A DNA stretch of 64,000 nucleotides from DATMER01 sp963844885 (GTDB taxonomy: Bacteria > Acidobacteriota > Thermoanaerobaculia > Multivoradales > UBA5704), in contig CAWJQA010000012.1 of the NCBI GenBank assembly GCA_963844885.1, forward strand, positions 248,001 through 312,000, in the 5' to 3' direction. Under the pieces are notes generated by a model. The model was not told where the DNA came from. It made no database searches and was given only the letters and a program-made list of their open reading frames with translations. Positions 39,413 through 47,152 of the stretch are shown one piece after another. The position numbers and the translations under genes are program-made. Position 1 is the stretch's first letter. The number at the start of each line of letters is the position of its first letter.

Positions 39413-39948
39413 CGCACTTCCTCATCGGTGTAGGCGGGCCGCACCTTCCAGTCCTGCAGCTCGTCCATGTCGACATAGAGATTCGACCAGCGGTCGTAGG
39501 AGGCGAGCTCGTAGGTCTTGGTGGTGAGCCAGATCGACTTGGGCTCGGTCGGACAGCCCTCTTCGCACAGGCCGCAGAACATGCAGCGCTGGACGTCGAT
39601 GTCGAAGCGGCTCAAAACCTTTTCCTTCTTGTTCGTCTCCGGGTTGACCTCCTGGTGCCAGTCGATGTAGATGATGTCGATCGGGCAGTCCTTGGCGCAG
39701 ATGGTGCATTTGATACACCGATCCTCGTCGAGGCGGAACATGCCGCGGAACCGGTGCGCCGGCTCCCAGCGCTCTTCCGGATATTGGATCGTCACCTTCT
39801 TCTTGAACATGTTTTTCGCGGTGATCCCGAGGCCCGCGAACAGGTCGAGGAGCATGATCTTCTTGGACATGTTCTTCGCGGTGATCCCCAGGCCCGCGAA
39901 CAGGTCGAGGAGCATGATCTTGTCGAGGAAGCGCTTCATGCCGGACAT
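39409..39948 (-). CDS. nuoI: NADH-quinone oxidoreductase subunit I with duplicated N-terminal helix
   Basis: The 179-residue ferredoxin-like subunit carrying clusters N6a and N6b: CIKCTICAKDCP and CMFCGLCEEGCPTEP. It links the NuoB cluster to the electron-input side. The N-terminal amphipathic helix (KIMLLDLFAGLGITAKNM) is present twice in tandem, coded by a 60-bp direct duplication (39801-39920, 57 of 60 identical). Normal homologues have one copy, so this protein is 20 residues longer at the membrane-facing end. The Fe-S core is unaltered. Confidence 0.92.
   Translation of the reverse strand: MSGMKRFLDKIMLLDLFAGLGITAKNMSKKIMLLDLFAGLGITAKNMFKKKVTIQYPEERWEPAHRFRGMFRLDEDRCIKCTICAKDCPIDIIYIDWHQEVNPETNKKEKVLSRFDIDVQRCMFCGLCEEGCPTEPKSIWLTTKTYELASYDRWSNLYVDMDELQDWKVRPAYTDEEVR
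39801..39920 (-). repeat. 60-bp tandem duplication in nuoI
   Basis: Copies 39801-39860 and 39861-39920 differ at only three positions and keep the frame (20 codons). The boundary is clean on both sides. Confidence 0.9.
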
Positions 39949-39956
39949 GGATCACC

Positions 39957-41023
39957 TCAGTGATAGAGGAACCAGAGCTTGACCGCCGCCGTGACTGCGA
40001 GGTTGATGAGCGCGAGCGGGATCAGCCACTTCCAGCCCAGGTCCATGAGCTGGTCGAAGCGGTAGCGCGGGAACGTGCCGCGGAACCAGATGTAGGCGAA
40101 GAGGAAGACGAACACCTTGAGGATGAACCAGATCGGTCCCGGCACCACGTCAGGAACGGCAGCCAGTGCGGGAACGGCGCCAGCCAGCCGCCGAGAAACA
40201 GCGTGGTCGCCACCGCCGAGATGACGATCATGTTCGCGTATTCGCCCAGGAAGAACAGGGCGAAGCGCATGCCGCTGTATTCGGTGTGGAAGCCGGCCAC
40301 CAGCTCGGATTCCGCCTCGGGCAGGTCGAACGGGTTGCGGTTCGTCTCGGCCACGCCCGCCACCAGGTAGATGAAGAAGCCGACGAGCTGGGGCACGATG
40401 AACCAGAGGTGCATGTCCCGCTGCGCCTCGACGATCTTCACCATCGACATGCTGCCGGCGAGGATCAGCGCGCCGACCAGCGACAGCCCCTGCGGCACTT
40501 CATAGGAGATCATCTGCGCCGCCGAGCGCAGGCCGCCCATCAGTGAGAACTTGTTGTTCGAGGACCAGCCGCCGATGATCAGGCCGTAGACGCCGATCGT
40601 GGCCACCGCGATGACGAACAGCACGCCCGCGTTGACGTCGGTCACGAACCAGTCGAGCTGCCCCAGCTCGCCCGAGCGCGGCCCGATGGGCACCACCGAG
40701 AAGATGATCAGAGCCGGCGCCACCACCAGGCAGGGGGCGAGGATGAACGCCCACTTGACCGCCTGGATGGGGATGTTGTCGCCCTTGACCAGCAGCTTCA
40801 TGACGTCCGCGATCGGCTGGAGAAGCCCCCACGGTCCCACCCGGTTCGGGCCGACCCGGGCCTGCATGTAGCCCAGGATCTTGCGCTCGGCCAGCACCAG
40901 GTAGGTGATGAGCGGCAGGATGCCGACGAAGACGAGGATCAGGATCTTGAACGCCGGCGACACGGCGTAATAGAAAAGGGTGTCGCCGACGGCGTTGCGG
41001 AGGCTGGTGATCAATCCGTCCAT
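39957..41023 (-). CDS. nuoH: NADH-quinone oxidoreductase subunit H, one base lost
   Basis: The quinone-chamber subunit, about 355 residues after repair. Conserved pieces: ERKILGYMQARVGPNRVGPW, IGVYGLIIGGWSSNNKFSLM, AETNRNPFDLPEAESELVAG and HTEYSGMRFALFFLGEYAN with the E-channel acidic residues. Near 40150 the frame slips by -1: a base is missing in or beside the Leu codon of LPFL. Restoring it gives LPFLDVVPGPIWFILKVFVF and continues to the TGA at 39957. The start overlaps the area just after the nuoD stop, with no nuoE, F or G between. Confidence 0.87.
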
Positions 41024-41024
41024 G

Positions 41025-42200
41025 TCAGCGGTCGACCTCCCCGAGCACGATGTCGGTGGTACCGATCAGGGCGACGAGATCGGCGAGCAGATGCCCCTTG
41101 GTGAGCTCCGGCAGCGACTGCAGGTTGACGAACGAAGGCGGCCGGACGTGGCAGCGGTAGGGGTTGGGCGTGCCGTCGCCGACGATATAAAAACCGATCT
41201 CGCCCTTCGGGCTTTCGATGCCGTAGTAGACCTCGGCGTCCTTGGCGGCTTTCATCACGCGCGGGCGTTTCGCCATCACCGGCCCTTCCTCGATCTTGTC
41301 GAGGCACTGCGCGATGATGCGGTTGGCCTGGCGCATCTCTTCCATCCGCACGATGTACCGGTCGTAGGTGTCGCCGTTGGTCCCGATCGGCACCTCGAAG
41401 TCGACCTCGCCGTAGGCCTCGTAGGGCATGGCTTTGCGCAGGTCCCAGCGGATGCCGCTGCCGCGCAGCATCGGCCCGGTGATCCCGTAGTCGATCGCCA
41501 CGTCGGGCGGCAGCACGCCGATGCCCACCGTCCGTTTTTTCCAGATGCGGTTGTTGGTGAGCAATCCCTCGTATTCGTCGAACGCCGCGGGGAACAGCTC
41601 GACCAGCTCGCGGCACTTTTCAGCCCAGCCCACGGGCAGGTCGTGCGGCAGGCCGCCGGGCCGCATGCAGTTGAGGGTCAGGCGGGCGCCGCAGAACTGC
41701 TCGAACAGGTCGAGGATCAGCTCGCGTTCGCGGAAGGTGTAGAAGAACGGCGTCATGGCGCCGATGTCGATGGCGTGGGTGGCGAGCCAGAGCAGGTGGG
41801 ACGAGATGCGCTGCAGCTCGCAAAGGATCGTCCGGATGAAGCGCGCCCGCGGCGGCACCACGAGGCCGACCAGTTTCTCCACCGCTCCCACATAGGCGAG
41901 GTTGTTGGTGGCCGCGGCCACGTAGTCCATGCGGTCGGTGTGGGGGACGTTCTGGAAGAACGGATGCAGCTCGAAAAGCTTTTCGGTGCCGCGGTGGAGG
42001 TAGCCGATGATCGGGTAGCACTCGGTGATGCGCTCGCCGTCCACCTTGAGCTTGAGGCGGAGCACACCATGAGTGGAGGGGTGCTGGGGGCCGAAGTTGA
42101 GCTCCATCTCCTCGCCCTTGGCGAAGAGGGAGTCGCTCATCTCCGTATCGGTATCCGCGAAGGGACTGGCGAATGGGCTCTGCAATGGCTCAGTCATCAC
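41025..42200 (-). CDS. nuoD: NADH-quinone oxidoreductase subunit D
   Basis: The 49-kDa-type subunit, 391 residues, which forms the quinone site with NuoB. Signatures are NFGPQHPSTHGVLRLKLKVD with the two functional His residues, GYLHRGTEKLFE, DRMDYVAAATNN, the AHPEEC-like region and RPPSFVNLQSLPELTKGH. The hydrogenase-type cysteines are absent, as expected for Nuo. An arginine after helix 2 in this protein is the substrate of NDUFAF7 in eukaryotes; a MidA-family methyltransferase is encoded 7 kb away. Confidence 0.95.
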   Translation of the reverse strand: MMTEPLQSPFASPFADTDTEMSDSLFAKGEEMELNFGPQHPSTHGVLRLKLKVDGERITECYPIIGYLHRGTEKLFELHPFFQNVPHTDRMDYVAAATNNLAYVGAVEKLVGLVVPPRARFIRTILCELQRISSHLLWLATHAIDIGAMTPFFYTFRERELILDLFEQFCGARLTLNCMRPGGLPHDLPVGWAEKCRELVELFPAAFDEYEGLLTNNRIWKKRTVGIGVLPPDVAIDYGITGPMLRGSGIRWDLRKAMPYEAYGEVDFEVPIGTNGDTYDRYIVRMEEMRQANRIIAQCLDKIEEGPVMAKRPRVMKAAKDAEVYYGIESPKGEIGFYIVGDGTPNPYRCHVRPPSFVNLQSLPELTKGHLLADLVALIGTTDIVLGEVDR

Positions 42201-42207
42201 GATTGTC

Positions 42208-42864
42208 CTAGCTCGGCTCCGGCGTTGCCGGAGCAGCGGCGGGCTCCGGGGGCTTGGGCGGCTCCGGAGGCTTGGGCGCCGTCCAGCCCGTGCCGGCGCC
42301 CTTCGCGGGTCCGGCGGTCTCGTTGTAGTACTCGGGATAGATGGCGGAGCCGGTGTCGATGCCTTCTACGGGGAAGTCCTTGCGCAGCGGGTAGCCGTTG
42401 AAGCCTTCCCAGAGGAGGATGCGGGTCATGTCCGGGTGCCCCTCGAAGCGGACGCCGAACATGTCGTAGACCTCGCGCTCGGGCCAGTTGGCGACGCGCC
42501 AGACTCCCGAGACGGTCGGCACGGGCGTGTCCTCACCGGCGGTGACCTTCAGGCGGATACGCCGGTTCGCCTCGAAGCTGTAGAGGTGGTAGACCACGTC
42601 GAAGCGGGGCTCGCGCTTGGGGTAGTCGGCGCCGCAGACGTCCACCAGATAGGTGTAGCCGCGGCCCTTGAGCGAGGCGCAGACCTCGGCGACGGCGTCG
42701 CGCCGCACCTGGAAGGTGAGATCGCCCGCGAAGGTGCGCGCCGACTCGACGGCGTCCCCGAATTCTTCTTTGAGGGCCTGGGCCAGGGGATCGGAAGATC
42801 CGTCTTCCCAGGTGGGAGAGACCGGGTCTTTCTCCCAGAGAGGCTTCTCCTGCTCGTCGCTCAC
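42208..42864 (-). CDS. nuoC: NADH-quinone oxidoreductase subunit C
   Basis: The 30-kDa-type subunit, 218 residues. The family signature EREVYDMFGVRFEGHPDMTR followed by ILLWEGFNGYPLRKDFPVEG is complete. The N-terminal arm is acidic, and the tail is a Pro/Ala/Glu-rich extension (PPEPPKPPEPAAAP). The start is GTG 42864, overlapping the nuoB TGA (GTGA); no ATG exists near. Confidence 0.93.
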   Translation of the reverse strand: MSDEQEKPLWEKDPVSPTWEDGSSDPLAQALKEEFGDAVESARTFAGDLTFQVRRDAVAEVCASLKGRGYTYLVDVCGADYPKREPRFDVVYHLYSFEANRRIRLKVTAGEDTPVPTVSGVWRVANWPEREVYDMFGVRFEGHPDMTRILLWEGFNGYPLRKDFPVEGIDTGSAIYPEYYNETAGPAKGAGTGWTAPKPPEPPKPPEPAAAPATPEPS

Positions 42865-43414
42865 GGCCGCTCCTCCCTTCCGGCAAGCCCGATCGCCGAA
42901 GGCTCGGACGAGGTCACGAGCCGGGACCGGGTCATGCGGTCGATCTTCCGCTGGAGGTGCAGGAGGCCCCACATGAGCGCCTCGGGCCGCGGCGGGCAGC
43001 CGGGGACGTAGACGTCCACCGGGATGACGCGGTCGACGCCCTGGGTGACGGCGTAGGTCCGGTACGGCCCGCCGCAGGTGGCGCAGGCGCCCATGGCGAT
43101 GACCCATTTCGGCTCGGGCATCTGGTCCCAGAGCCGGCGGACGATCGGGGCCATCTTCTCGGTCACCGTGCCGGCGACGATCATCAGGTCGCTCTGGCGC
43201 GGGCGTGGCGCGGAAGACCTCGGCGCCGAAGCGGGACATGTCGTGGCGCGGGTCGAGCACGGCCATCATCTCGATGGCGCAGCAGGCCAGGCCGAACTGC
43301 ATGGGCCACAGCGGCGGAGCGCCGGGCCCAGTTGAAGATCTTGTCGTAGGTCGTGGTGAGGATATTGGCCTCGGCGGCCTCGGCCGGCTCGGTCGCTCCC
43401 TTGTTCACGCCCAT
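42861..43414 (-). CDS. nuoB: NADH-quinone oxidoreductase subunit B, two one-base insertions
   Basis: The subunit holding cluster N2, about 183 residues after repair. N-terminus MGVNKGATEPAEAAEANILT; then FNWARRSALWPMQFGLACCA with the CC pair, EVFRATPRQSDLMIVAGTVT, IAMGACATCGGPYRTY and YVPGCPPRPEALMWGLL. The frame is broken by an extra base near 43312 (between the codons for Ala and Leu of RRSALWP) and near 43203 (beside the Pro codon of ATPRQSD). Both repairs give invariant sequence. The ATG overlaps nuoA by 10 bases. Confidence 0.88.
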
Positions 43415-43761
43415 TTGAGCGCCCCCCGGTTCCAGATGTAGACGTATCCGATGACGAGGATGACCAGGAAGACCATCATCTCGATGAAGCCGAACAGCAT
43501 CAAGCGGTTGAACATGACCGCCCAGGGGAACAGGAAGACGGTCTCGACGTCGAAGACGACGAAGAGGACCGCGATGAGGTAGTACCGGATGGAGAATCGG
43601 TGATCATGCGCGAACGTCTCCGGCTCGTTGCCGCACTCATAGGGGTCGCGGTTCGTGGTCGGGCTCCCCACGTGACGGAGGAACCGCGCCGCGAGCAGAG
43701 TCACGACGAGGAAGCCGATCGAGATCAGCGTAAACACAAGAATGGGCAGGTAGTTCGCCAT
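43405..43761 (-). CDS. nuoA: NADH-quinone oxidoreductase subunit A
   Basis: Three-helix subunit of 118 residues. The loop DPYECGNEPETFAHDHRFSI with the conserved Cys-Gly and YYLIAVLFVVFDVETVFLFP with the coupling acidic residues are typical. ATG 43761 follows a GGAGGTGAAGG ribosome site. It is the first gene of the operon, behind a strong promoter. Confidence 0.95.
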   Translation of the reverse strand: MANYLPILVFTLISIGFLVVTLLAARFLRHVGSPTTNRDPYECGNEPETFAHDHRFSIRYYLIAVLFVVFDVETVFLFPWAVMFNRLMLFGFIEMMVFLVILVIGYVYIWNRGALKWA

Positions 43762-43819
43762 ATCGCGCCCTTCACCTCCTGGTACACCCTGTGGACCCTG
43801 TGCCGCACGAAGCGGGCGT

Positions 43820-43847
43820 ATTGTACCCGACGGTCCCCGGGTGTCAA
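43820..43847 (-). promoter_or_regulatory. Sigma70-type promoter of the nuo operon
   Basis: Minus-strand TTGACA (43842-43847), 16 bp, then TACAAT (43820-43825). The expected transcript starts near 43813, giving a leader of about 50 bases to nuoA. Agreement with the consensus is 11 of 12. Confidence 0.75.
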
Positions 43848-43994
43848 GGAAGGGGGGGGAAGGATCTTGACGCGAGCTTCGTGCGCCACTAGCCTCGTGG
43901 CATGCGGAAGGGCGAGCACATGCGGTCCGAGGACGCCTACGAAGTGGCGCGACGCCAGTTCTTCGCCGTCGAACCCCGCCCTCTCCGTCACGAG

Positions 43995-44037
43995 GCCAGC
44001 CCCCTCCCCTCCCGCGAGGAGCTCCATGACCGGGCGG
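43995..44037 (+). repeat. 43-bp inverted repeat, copy A
   Basis: Starts GCCAGCCCCCTCCCCTCCCG and ends in CCATGACCGGGCGG. The reverse complement at 45736-45778 differs at one position. The two copies bracket the MNT/HEPN genes and the orphan VapB. Confidence 0.75.
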
Positions 44038-44150
44038 CGAGTGCCGCATCCGCAGGTCCGGCCGATGAAAATCTACAGCACCGCGTTCCGCTTCGGGAAG
44101 ACCTCTTGGCGAAGCGAAGTTCCCTCGCTCCGCGCGGCTCAATGAAGTCT

Positions 44151-44571
44151 TTATTCTGCTGAAAGCACAGGGATGATCCCCGCCGCCGCCTCGACGGTCA
44201 TTTGAGCCTCGACCATCGCCTGCTCCGCGTCTTCCCGCGAGTACTGCTCCGTCGGAATGAAATCGATGTCGCCATAAAACGAGAACTCCCTCTCCTTGCG
44301 CAGGCGGGCGGAGATCTGGGCAAGTTGCTCCAGGTGGTCTCGTTCCAATGCGGAAGCGCTCCTCGAACTGCAGCAGAAACCCACCGACGTCATGCCATTT
44401 GGGAGGCTCAACTCCGACCTGCCGCAGCATCCCCTTGAGAGCCAGCTCCACGATCTCCTGTGCTTCCCGGACCACATCGGAGAAGGCTCCTTCATCGAGC
44501 AGAACCTGGAGGATCTTCAGACGTGACCGCGCTTTGAGAAGATAGCTCTGCGCCAGGGAGAGGTTGGTCAC
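44151..44571 (-). CDS. HEPN-domain protein (toxin-like), one-base insertion
   Basis: About 139 residues after repair. Helical HEPN fold of the kind in which LKGMLRQVGVEPPKWHDVGG occurs near the middle, as in the AAE..LKALL...G.EPPK.HDL pattern of the HEPN family. The second half reads ISARLRKEREFSFYGDIDFI and ends EAAAGIIPVLSAE. The frame slips by an extra base near 44352, after the Phe codon of FEERF, and removal joins it to ALERDHLEQLAQ. The GTG start overlaps the MNT stop in GTGA. HEPN/MNT pairs act as toxin/antitoxin or as AMPylation-regulated modules; a canonical RNase Rx4-6H motif is not obvious here. Confidence 0.78.
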
Positions 44572-45067
44572 AGCTCGAACACCTCGCCGGGGCGGTAGTC
44601 GGGTTTGAAGTCCCAATACCAGGCGTTGCCGAGCCAGATCCGCTTGGCGCCGAGCTGAGCGAGACGCTCTCGGAGCCTGTCGAGCTTCCGAGCGAAGAAG
44701 CCCTCCCGGTCGAAGAGAATCCGGGCGTCTTCGGTCATATCCAGAAACAGAAGGCTGCCGTGGCCGACCTCCTCGGTGTCTTGAGAACGGGCGAAAGAGG
44801 AGGAGCGGCTCCAAACTCGGGGGGCAGAAGCCTGCCGAGGCGCTTTTCGACCTCCTCGAACTCCTCGACCCGGCGTACTCGCCCGTTGGGCAGAGACCCG
44901 GCGATAAGGAGGAGGTCGATGTCGGAATCGGGCCTGGCCGTGCCGCGGCCACTCCAGCCGAAGATCACCACGGCAATCAACCGCTCGCCGTAAACCTCCT
45001 CACAAGCGCGAAGAAGGGCCGCGAAGACCTGCTCTAGGTTTTGCCTGGTGGAGTCAGCTAGAGTCAT
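44568..45067 (-). CDS. Minimal nucleotidyltransferase (MNT), one base lost
   Basis: About 166 residues after repair; partner of the HEPN protein. The NTase core is IFGWSGRGTARPDSDIDLLL: the Asp-x-Asp metal site is intact, but the usual Gly-Ser is Gly-Trp, followed by Ser. After LSPVLKT the frame shifts by -1 near 44775, where a Pro codon has lost one base. Restoring it gives PEEVGHGSLLFLDMTEDARI and a C-terminus ending GNAWYWDFKPDYRPGEVFEL. ATG 45067 is the start. The intact remainder argues for a consensus error rather than decay. Confidence 0.78.
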
Positions 45068-45377
45068 CGGCCGATTATCGCATGGTTCGCCCGTGGCGAA
45101 ACGAGTGGTCGAAGCCCTCGAGAACGAGACGAGCGCCGAGCTCGCCAGGACCGGACGAACACCGATGGGAGTCACCGGCACCGCCGGGCGCTTCCCTCAA
45201 CGAGATCGTCGGAGGCGTCCTGGGCCGCCAACAAACGGTGGAGAGGCTTCCGGGTAATTGTGCAACGACCCGTTGCACAATTACCCGCTCCGGCCCGCGC
45301 GGCTCGAAGAGCGGGCCAGAAGGGCGGTCTTCAGAGCCCTGGGATCTTCCCCAACCACCGCGGTCGGGCGATGACCA
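45068..45377. other. Gene-free interval with palindrome copy 1 and vapC relic
   Basis: Apart from the palindrome at 45251-45287, no gene is supported. Immediately after the orphan vapB stop on the minus strand lies ATGGTCATC, the usual beginning of a vapC gene. It runs into a stop after 15 codons, with no PIN motifs following. Confidence 0.45.
45251..45287. repeat. Palindrome copy 1 (17-bp arms)
   Basis: Perfect arms CGGGTAATTGTGCAACG and its complement around ACC. The inner 27 bp are identical to copy 2 at 46647-46673. No T tract; it is not a terminator in form. Confidence 0.8.
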
Positions 45378-45632
45378 TCAGCTCCGCAAACCGTGCTCAT
45401 CGTAACCGAAGATCTCTTCGGGCGTCCTCGAATCGCGGACGGGTAGCCGGGAGCAATGCAAGGCGATCCTGTCGAGCTCATCGGCCAGGGGCGTCCGGCT
45501 TCGCTGGCGGCGCAGGCGTGCAAGGCGGTCTCGAAGCGCCTGCGTAACGGCTTCGGCCTTGGTTTCACCGGTAAGCCGGGCCAGCGTCTCAGCGAGCTCT
45601 TCGGTCTCGGGGTTGCGGATGTTCAGAGCCAC
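45378..45632 (-). CDS. VapB-type antitoxin (PSK/Rv0623 family), orphan
   Basis: An 84-residue antitoxin starting at GTG 45632: ALNIRNPETEELAETLARLT, then GETKAEAVTQALRDRLARL and the toxin-binding C-terminus DSRTPEEIFGYDEHG. This matches the VapB family often annotated as PSK operon transcription factor. Normally vapC begins at the overlapping or adjacent ATG; here only the first three codons of such a gene (Met-Val-Ile) remain before unrelated sequence and the palindrome. The antitoxin thus seems to have outlived its toxin. Confidence 0.8.
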   Translation of the reverse strand: MALNIRNPETEELAETLARLTGETKAEAVTQALRDRLARLRRQRSRTPLADELDRIALHCSRLPVRDSRTPEEIFGYDEHGLRS

Positions 45633-45735
45633 GGTTCCAATACCTCTTGTTGCAGGACACGATAACATCCCCAGGTCCGCCACGGCAAGGCCTCTTCCCC
45701 GTGTGCTGAGAAGCCCGATGGTCAAGGAAGGCGAT

Positions 45736-45778
45736 CCGCCCGGTCATGGAGCTCCTCGCGGGAGGGGAGGGGTCTGGC
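45736..45778 (-). repeat. 43-bp inverted repeat, copy B
   Basis: Reverse complement of copy A (43995-44037) with one mismatch. Both copies read PLPSREELHDRA in one frame, so they may descend from a short piece of a lost coding sequence. Confidence 0.75.
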
Positions 45779-45914
45779 AGAGGAAGGCCGGCTCACTCCT
45801 GGGCAAGTCTTGGAAAAGGTCCGGTCGCTACAGCTCAAGACCCCGGCCGAGTCTGCCGCGTTCGTCCGCCAGGACCGAGGCAAACCCGCGTTGACCCTCG
45901 ACTCCCTGGTGTCA

Positions 45915-45926
45915 TTACCGTGGTAA
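45915..45926. promoter_or_regulatory. Operator candidate TTACCGTGGTAA
   Basis: A perfect 5-2-5 dyad nine bases before the AbrB-type antitoxin ATG, the expected site for autorepression. Confidence 0.45.
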
Positions 45927-45935
45927 GATATCGCC

Positions 45936-46196
45936 ATGGCCATCGCGTACTCAAAGCTGACGGCGCAGGGACAGATTTCCATCCCCACGGAAGTCCGGCG
46001 GCGGCTGGGCATCGGCCCGGGCTCGGTCCTGGAGTGGGAGGAGGATGGAGAGAGGATGATGGTCCGGCGGGCGGGCCGCTATACCTCGGAGGACGTGCAT
46101 CAGGCGTTGTTCGAGAAGGCACCGGAGCCCAGAACCTTGGAGGAGCTCAAGGAAGGGGTGCGCCGGTACGTGAAGAGCCGCCATGCGCGCCGTTGA
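45936..46196 (+). CDS. AbrB/MazE-type antitoxin
   Basis: An 86-residue antitoxin with the swapped-hairpin fold: SKLTAQGQISIPTEVRRRLG, then GPGSVLEWEEDGERMMVRR. The C-terminal helix region (ALFEKAPEPRTLEELKEGVR) would bind the toxin. Its stop lies 14 bases inside the PIN gene, so expression is coupled. A palindrome just upstream suggests autoregulation. Confidence 0.88.
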   Translation: MAIAYSKLTAQGQISIPTEVRRRLGIGPGSVLEWEEDGERMMVRRAGRYTSEDVHQALFEKAPEPRTLEELKEGVRRYVKSRHARR

Positions 46197-46563
46197 TACG
46201 AACATCCTGGTGCGCCTCGTCACCCGGGACGATCCTGGCCAGACGGCCGCCGCGGAAGCTTTCATCGCCCCGGGAGCCTGGGTCTCCCAACTCGTCCTGG
46301 TCGAGGCCATGTGGGTTCTGGTGTCCGTCTACGAGCTGAAGCCGGAGAAGATCTCGACGGCCGTCGAGATGCTCCTCCAACACCGGGACCTCACCGTCCA
46401 GGACGCCGACGCCGTCGCGGCGGCGCTCGAACAGTTCCGCCGCCGGCCGGCCCTTGGCTTCTCCGACTGTCTGATCCTGGAGGTGGCCCGGAAGGCCGGC
46501 CACCTGCCGCTGGGCACGTTCGACCGGGGCTTGAGCAAGCTCGACGGCGCCCAGAGGATCTGA
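46183..46563 (+). CDS. PIN-domain toxin (VapC-like)
   Basis: A 126-residue PIN ribonuclease. Acidic active-site residues: Asp5 in AVDTNILVRL, Glu in VLVEAMWVL, Asp in LGFSDCLIL and Asp in GTFDRGLSKL. All four are present, so the toxin should be active; typical targets are tRNA or rRNA. It pairs with the AbrB-type antitoxin that overlaps it. It ends 84 bases before palindrome copy 2. Confidence 0.88.
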   Translation: MRAVDTNILVRLVTRDDPGQTAAAEAFIAPGAWVSQLVLVEAMWVLVSVYELKPEKISTAVEMLLQHRDLTVQDADAVAAALEQFRRRPALGFSDCLILEVARKAGHLPLGTFDRGLSKLDGAQRI

Positions 46564-46646
46564 CGGATGTACCACCGACTCGACCCGTGCCTCGGGCCGG
46601 CTCGAAGCAGAAGAATGGCTCGATCCTGAAGTGCCTATCGCGGGTT

Positions 46647-46673
46647 AATTGTGCAACGACCCGTTGCACAATT
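46647..46673. repeat. Palindrome copy 2 (12-bp arms)
   Basis: Arms AATTGTGCAACG and complement around ACC, identical over 27 bp to the centre of copy 1. It follows the PIN toxin gene, and lies beyond the toxinless antitoxin at 46816-47010. Confidence 0.8.
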
Positions 46674-46815
46674 GCGTCGTGACCTTACCGAGGAGTCGAT
46701 CTCCCCACCCTCGCCGACCTTGAGTTGCTCAGCAGCATCCTCTGACGCGAGGGTGATCGCTCGGCGACAGCGGGATCTGGGAAGAAACGCCGCGAAAAGG
46801 TCGATCGGCCACCTC

Positions 46816-47010
46816 TCAAAGCGACCAGAGACCCGCTCCTTGCTCGAAGGGGATCGACTTCTCACCGCTTGCCTTGGCCAGATCATAGGCGCGGATCGAC
46901 TCCAGTTCCTCCAAGTCCTTGAGCATGGACTGATACTCGGTCAGGTCCAGAAGAACAGCGACGCGGTTCCCCGCTTCGTCGACCACAAACCGTTCCAATC
47001 GGCGTTCCAT
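46816..47010 (-). CDS. Phd/RelB-like antitoxin without visible toxin
   Basis: A 64-residue protein: MERRLERFVVDEAGNRVAVL, LDLTEYQSMLKDLEELESIR, then AYDLAKASGEKSIPFEQ. The pattern of a strand followed by YQSMLKDLEELES and a C-terminal E-x-IPFEQ is common in antitoxins paired with RelE/ParE toxins. ATG 47010 is preceded by CTGGAGG. After the stop no toxin frame follows; about 140 bases further comes palindrome copy 2. It is either a solitary antitoxin or one whose toxin was lost. Confidence 0.65.
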   Translation of the reverse strand: MERRLERFVVDEAGNRVAVLLDLTEYQSMLKDLEELESIRAYDLAKASGEKSIPFEQGAGLWSL

Positions 47011-47059
47011 GCGAACCTCCAGAGGGCATTCTACCAGCGGGTCGTCTGCTCAGCGACAA

Positions 47060-47152
47060 TTAGTCCTGGGCACTGGCGACCCACCACGCCGCAGCGCGCT
47101 CGATTTGGGCCGCGGCTCGAGGTGTGACCTCGACATCGAACACCTTGCTCAA
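47060..47152 (-). pseudogene. Truncated ParE/RelE toxin
   Basis: Thirty codons from a TTG that overlaps the stop of the upstream antitoxin (TTGA). They read VFDVEVTPRAAAQIERAAAW, an excellent match to the first strand and helix of ParE toxins, then stop at a TAA. The remaining 60-70 residues are missing, and the next gene starts 50 bases on. A remnant of a deleted toxin. Confidence 0.65.

Larger units (their letters stand above)
43762..44150. other. Gene-free interval between nuo promoter and HEPN gene
   Basis: The right 230 bases have no convincing gene on either strand. The interval carries the nuo promoter and copy A of a 43-bp repeat (43995-44037). Confidence 0.5.
45633..45935. other. 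Gene-free interval between orphan vapB and AbrB/PIN operon
   Basis: Holds copy B of the 43-bp repeat and, at its right end, the operator candidate of the AbrB/PIN operon. No coding sequence is supported. Confidence 0.5.

Noticed and set aside
43902..44162. An 86-codon plus-strand ORF upstream of the nuo promoter
   Set aside because: It crosses the 43-bp repeat and overlaps the end of the HEPN gene; no ribosome site or homology.
45251..46673. Integron attC sites
   Set aside because: The palindromes are perfect and short, without the R/L box asymmetry or bulged bases of attC, and no integrase gene is near.
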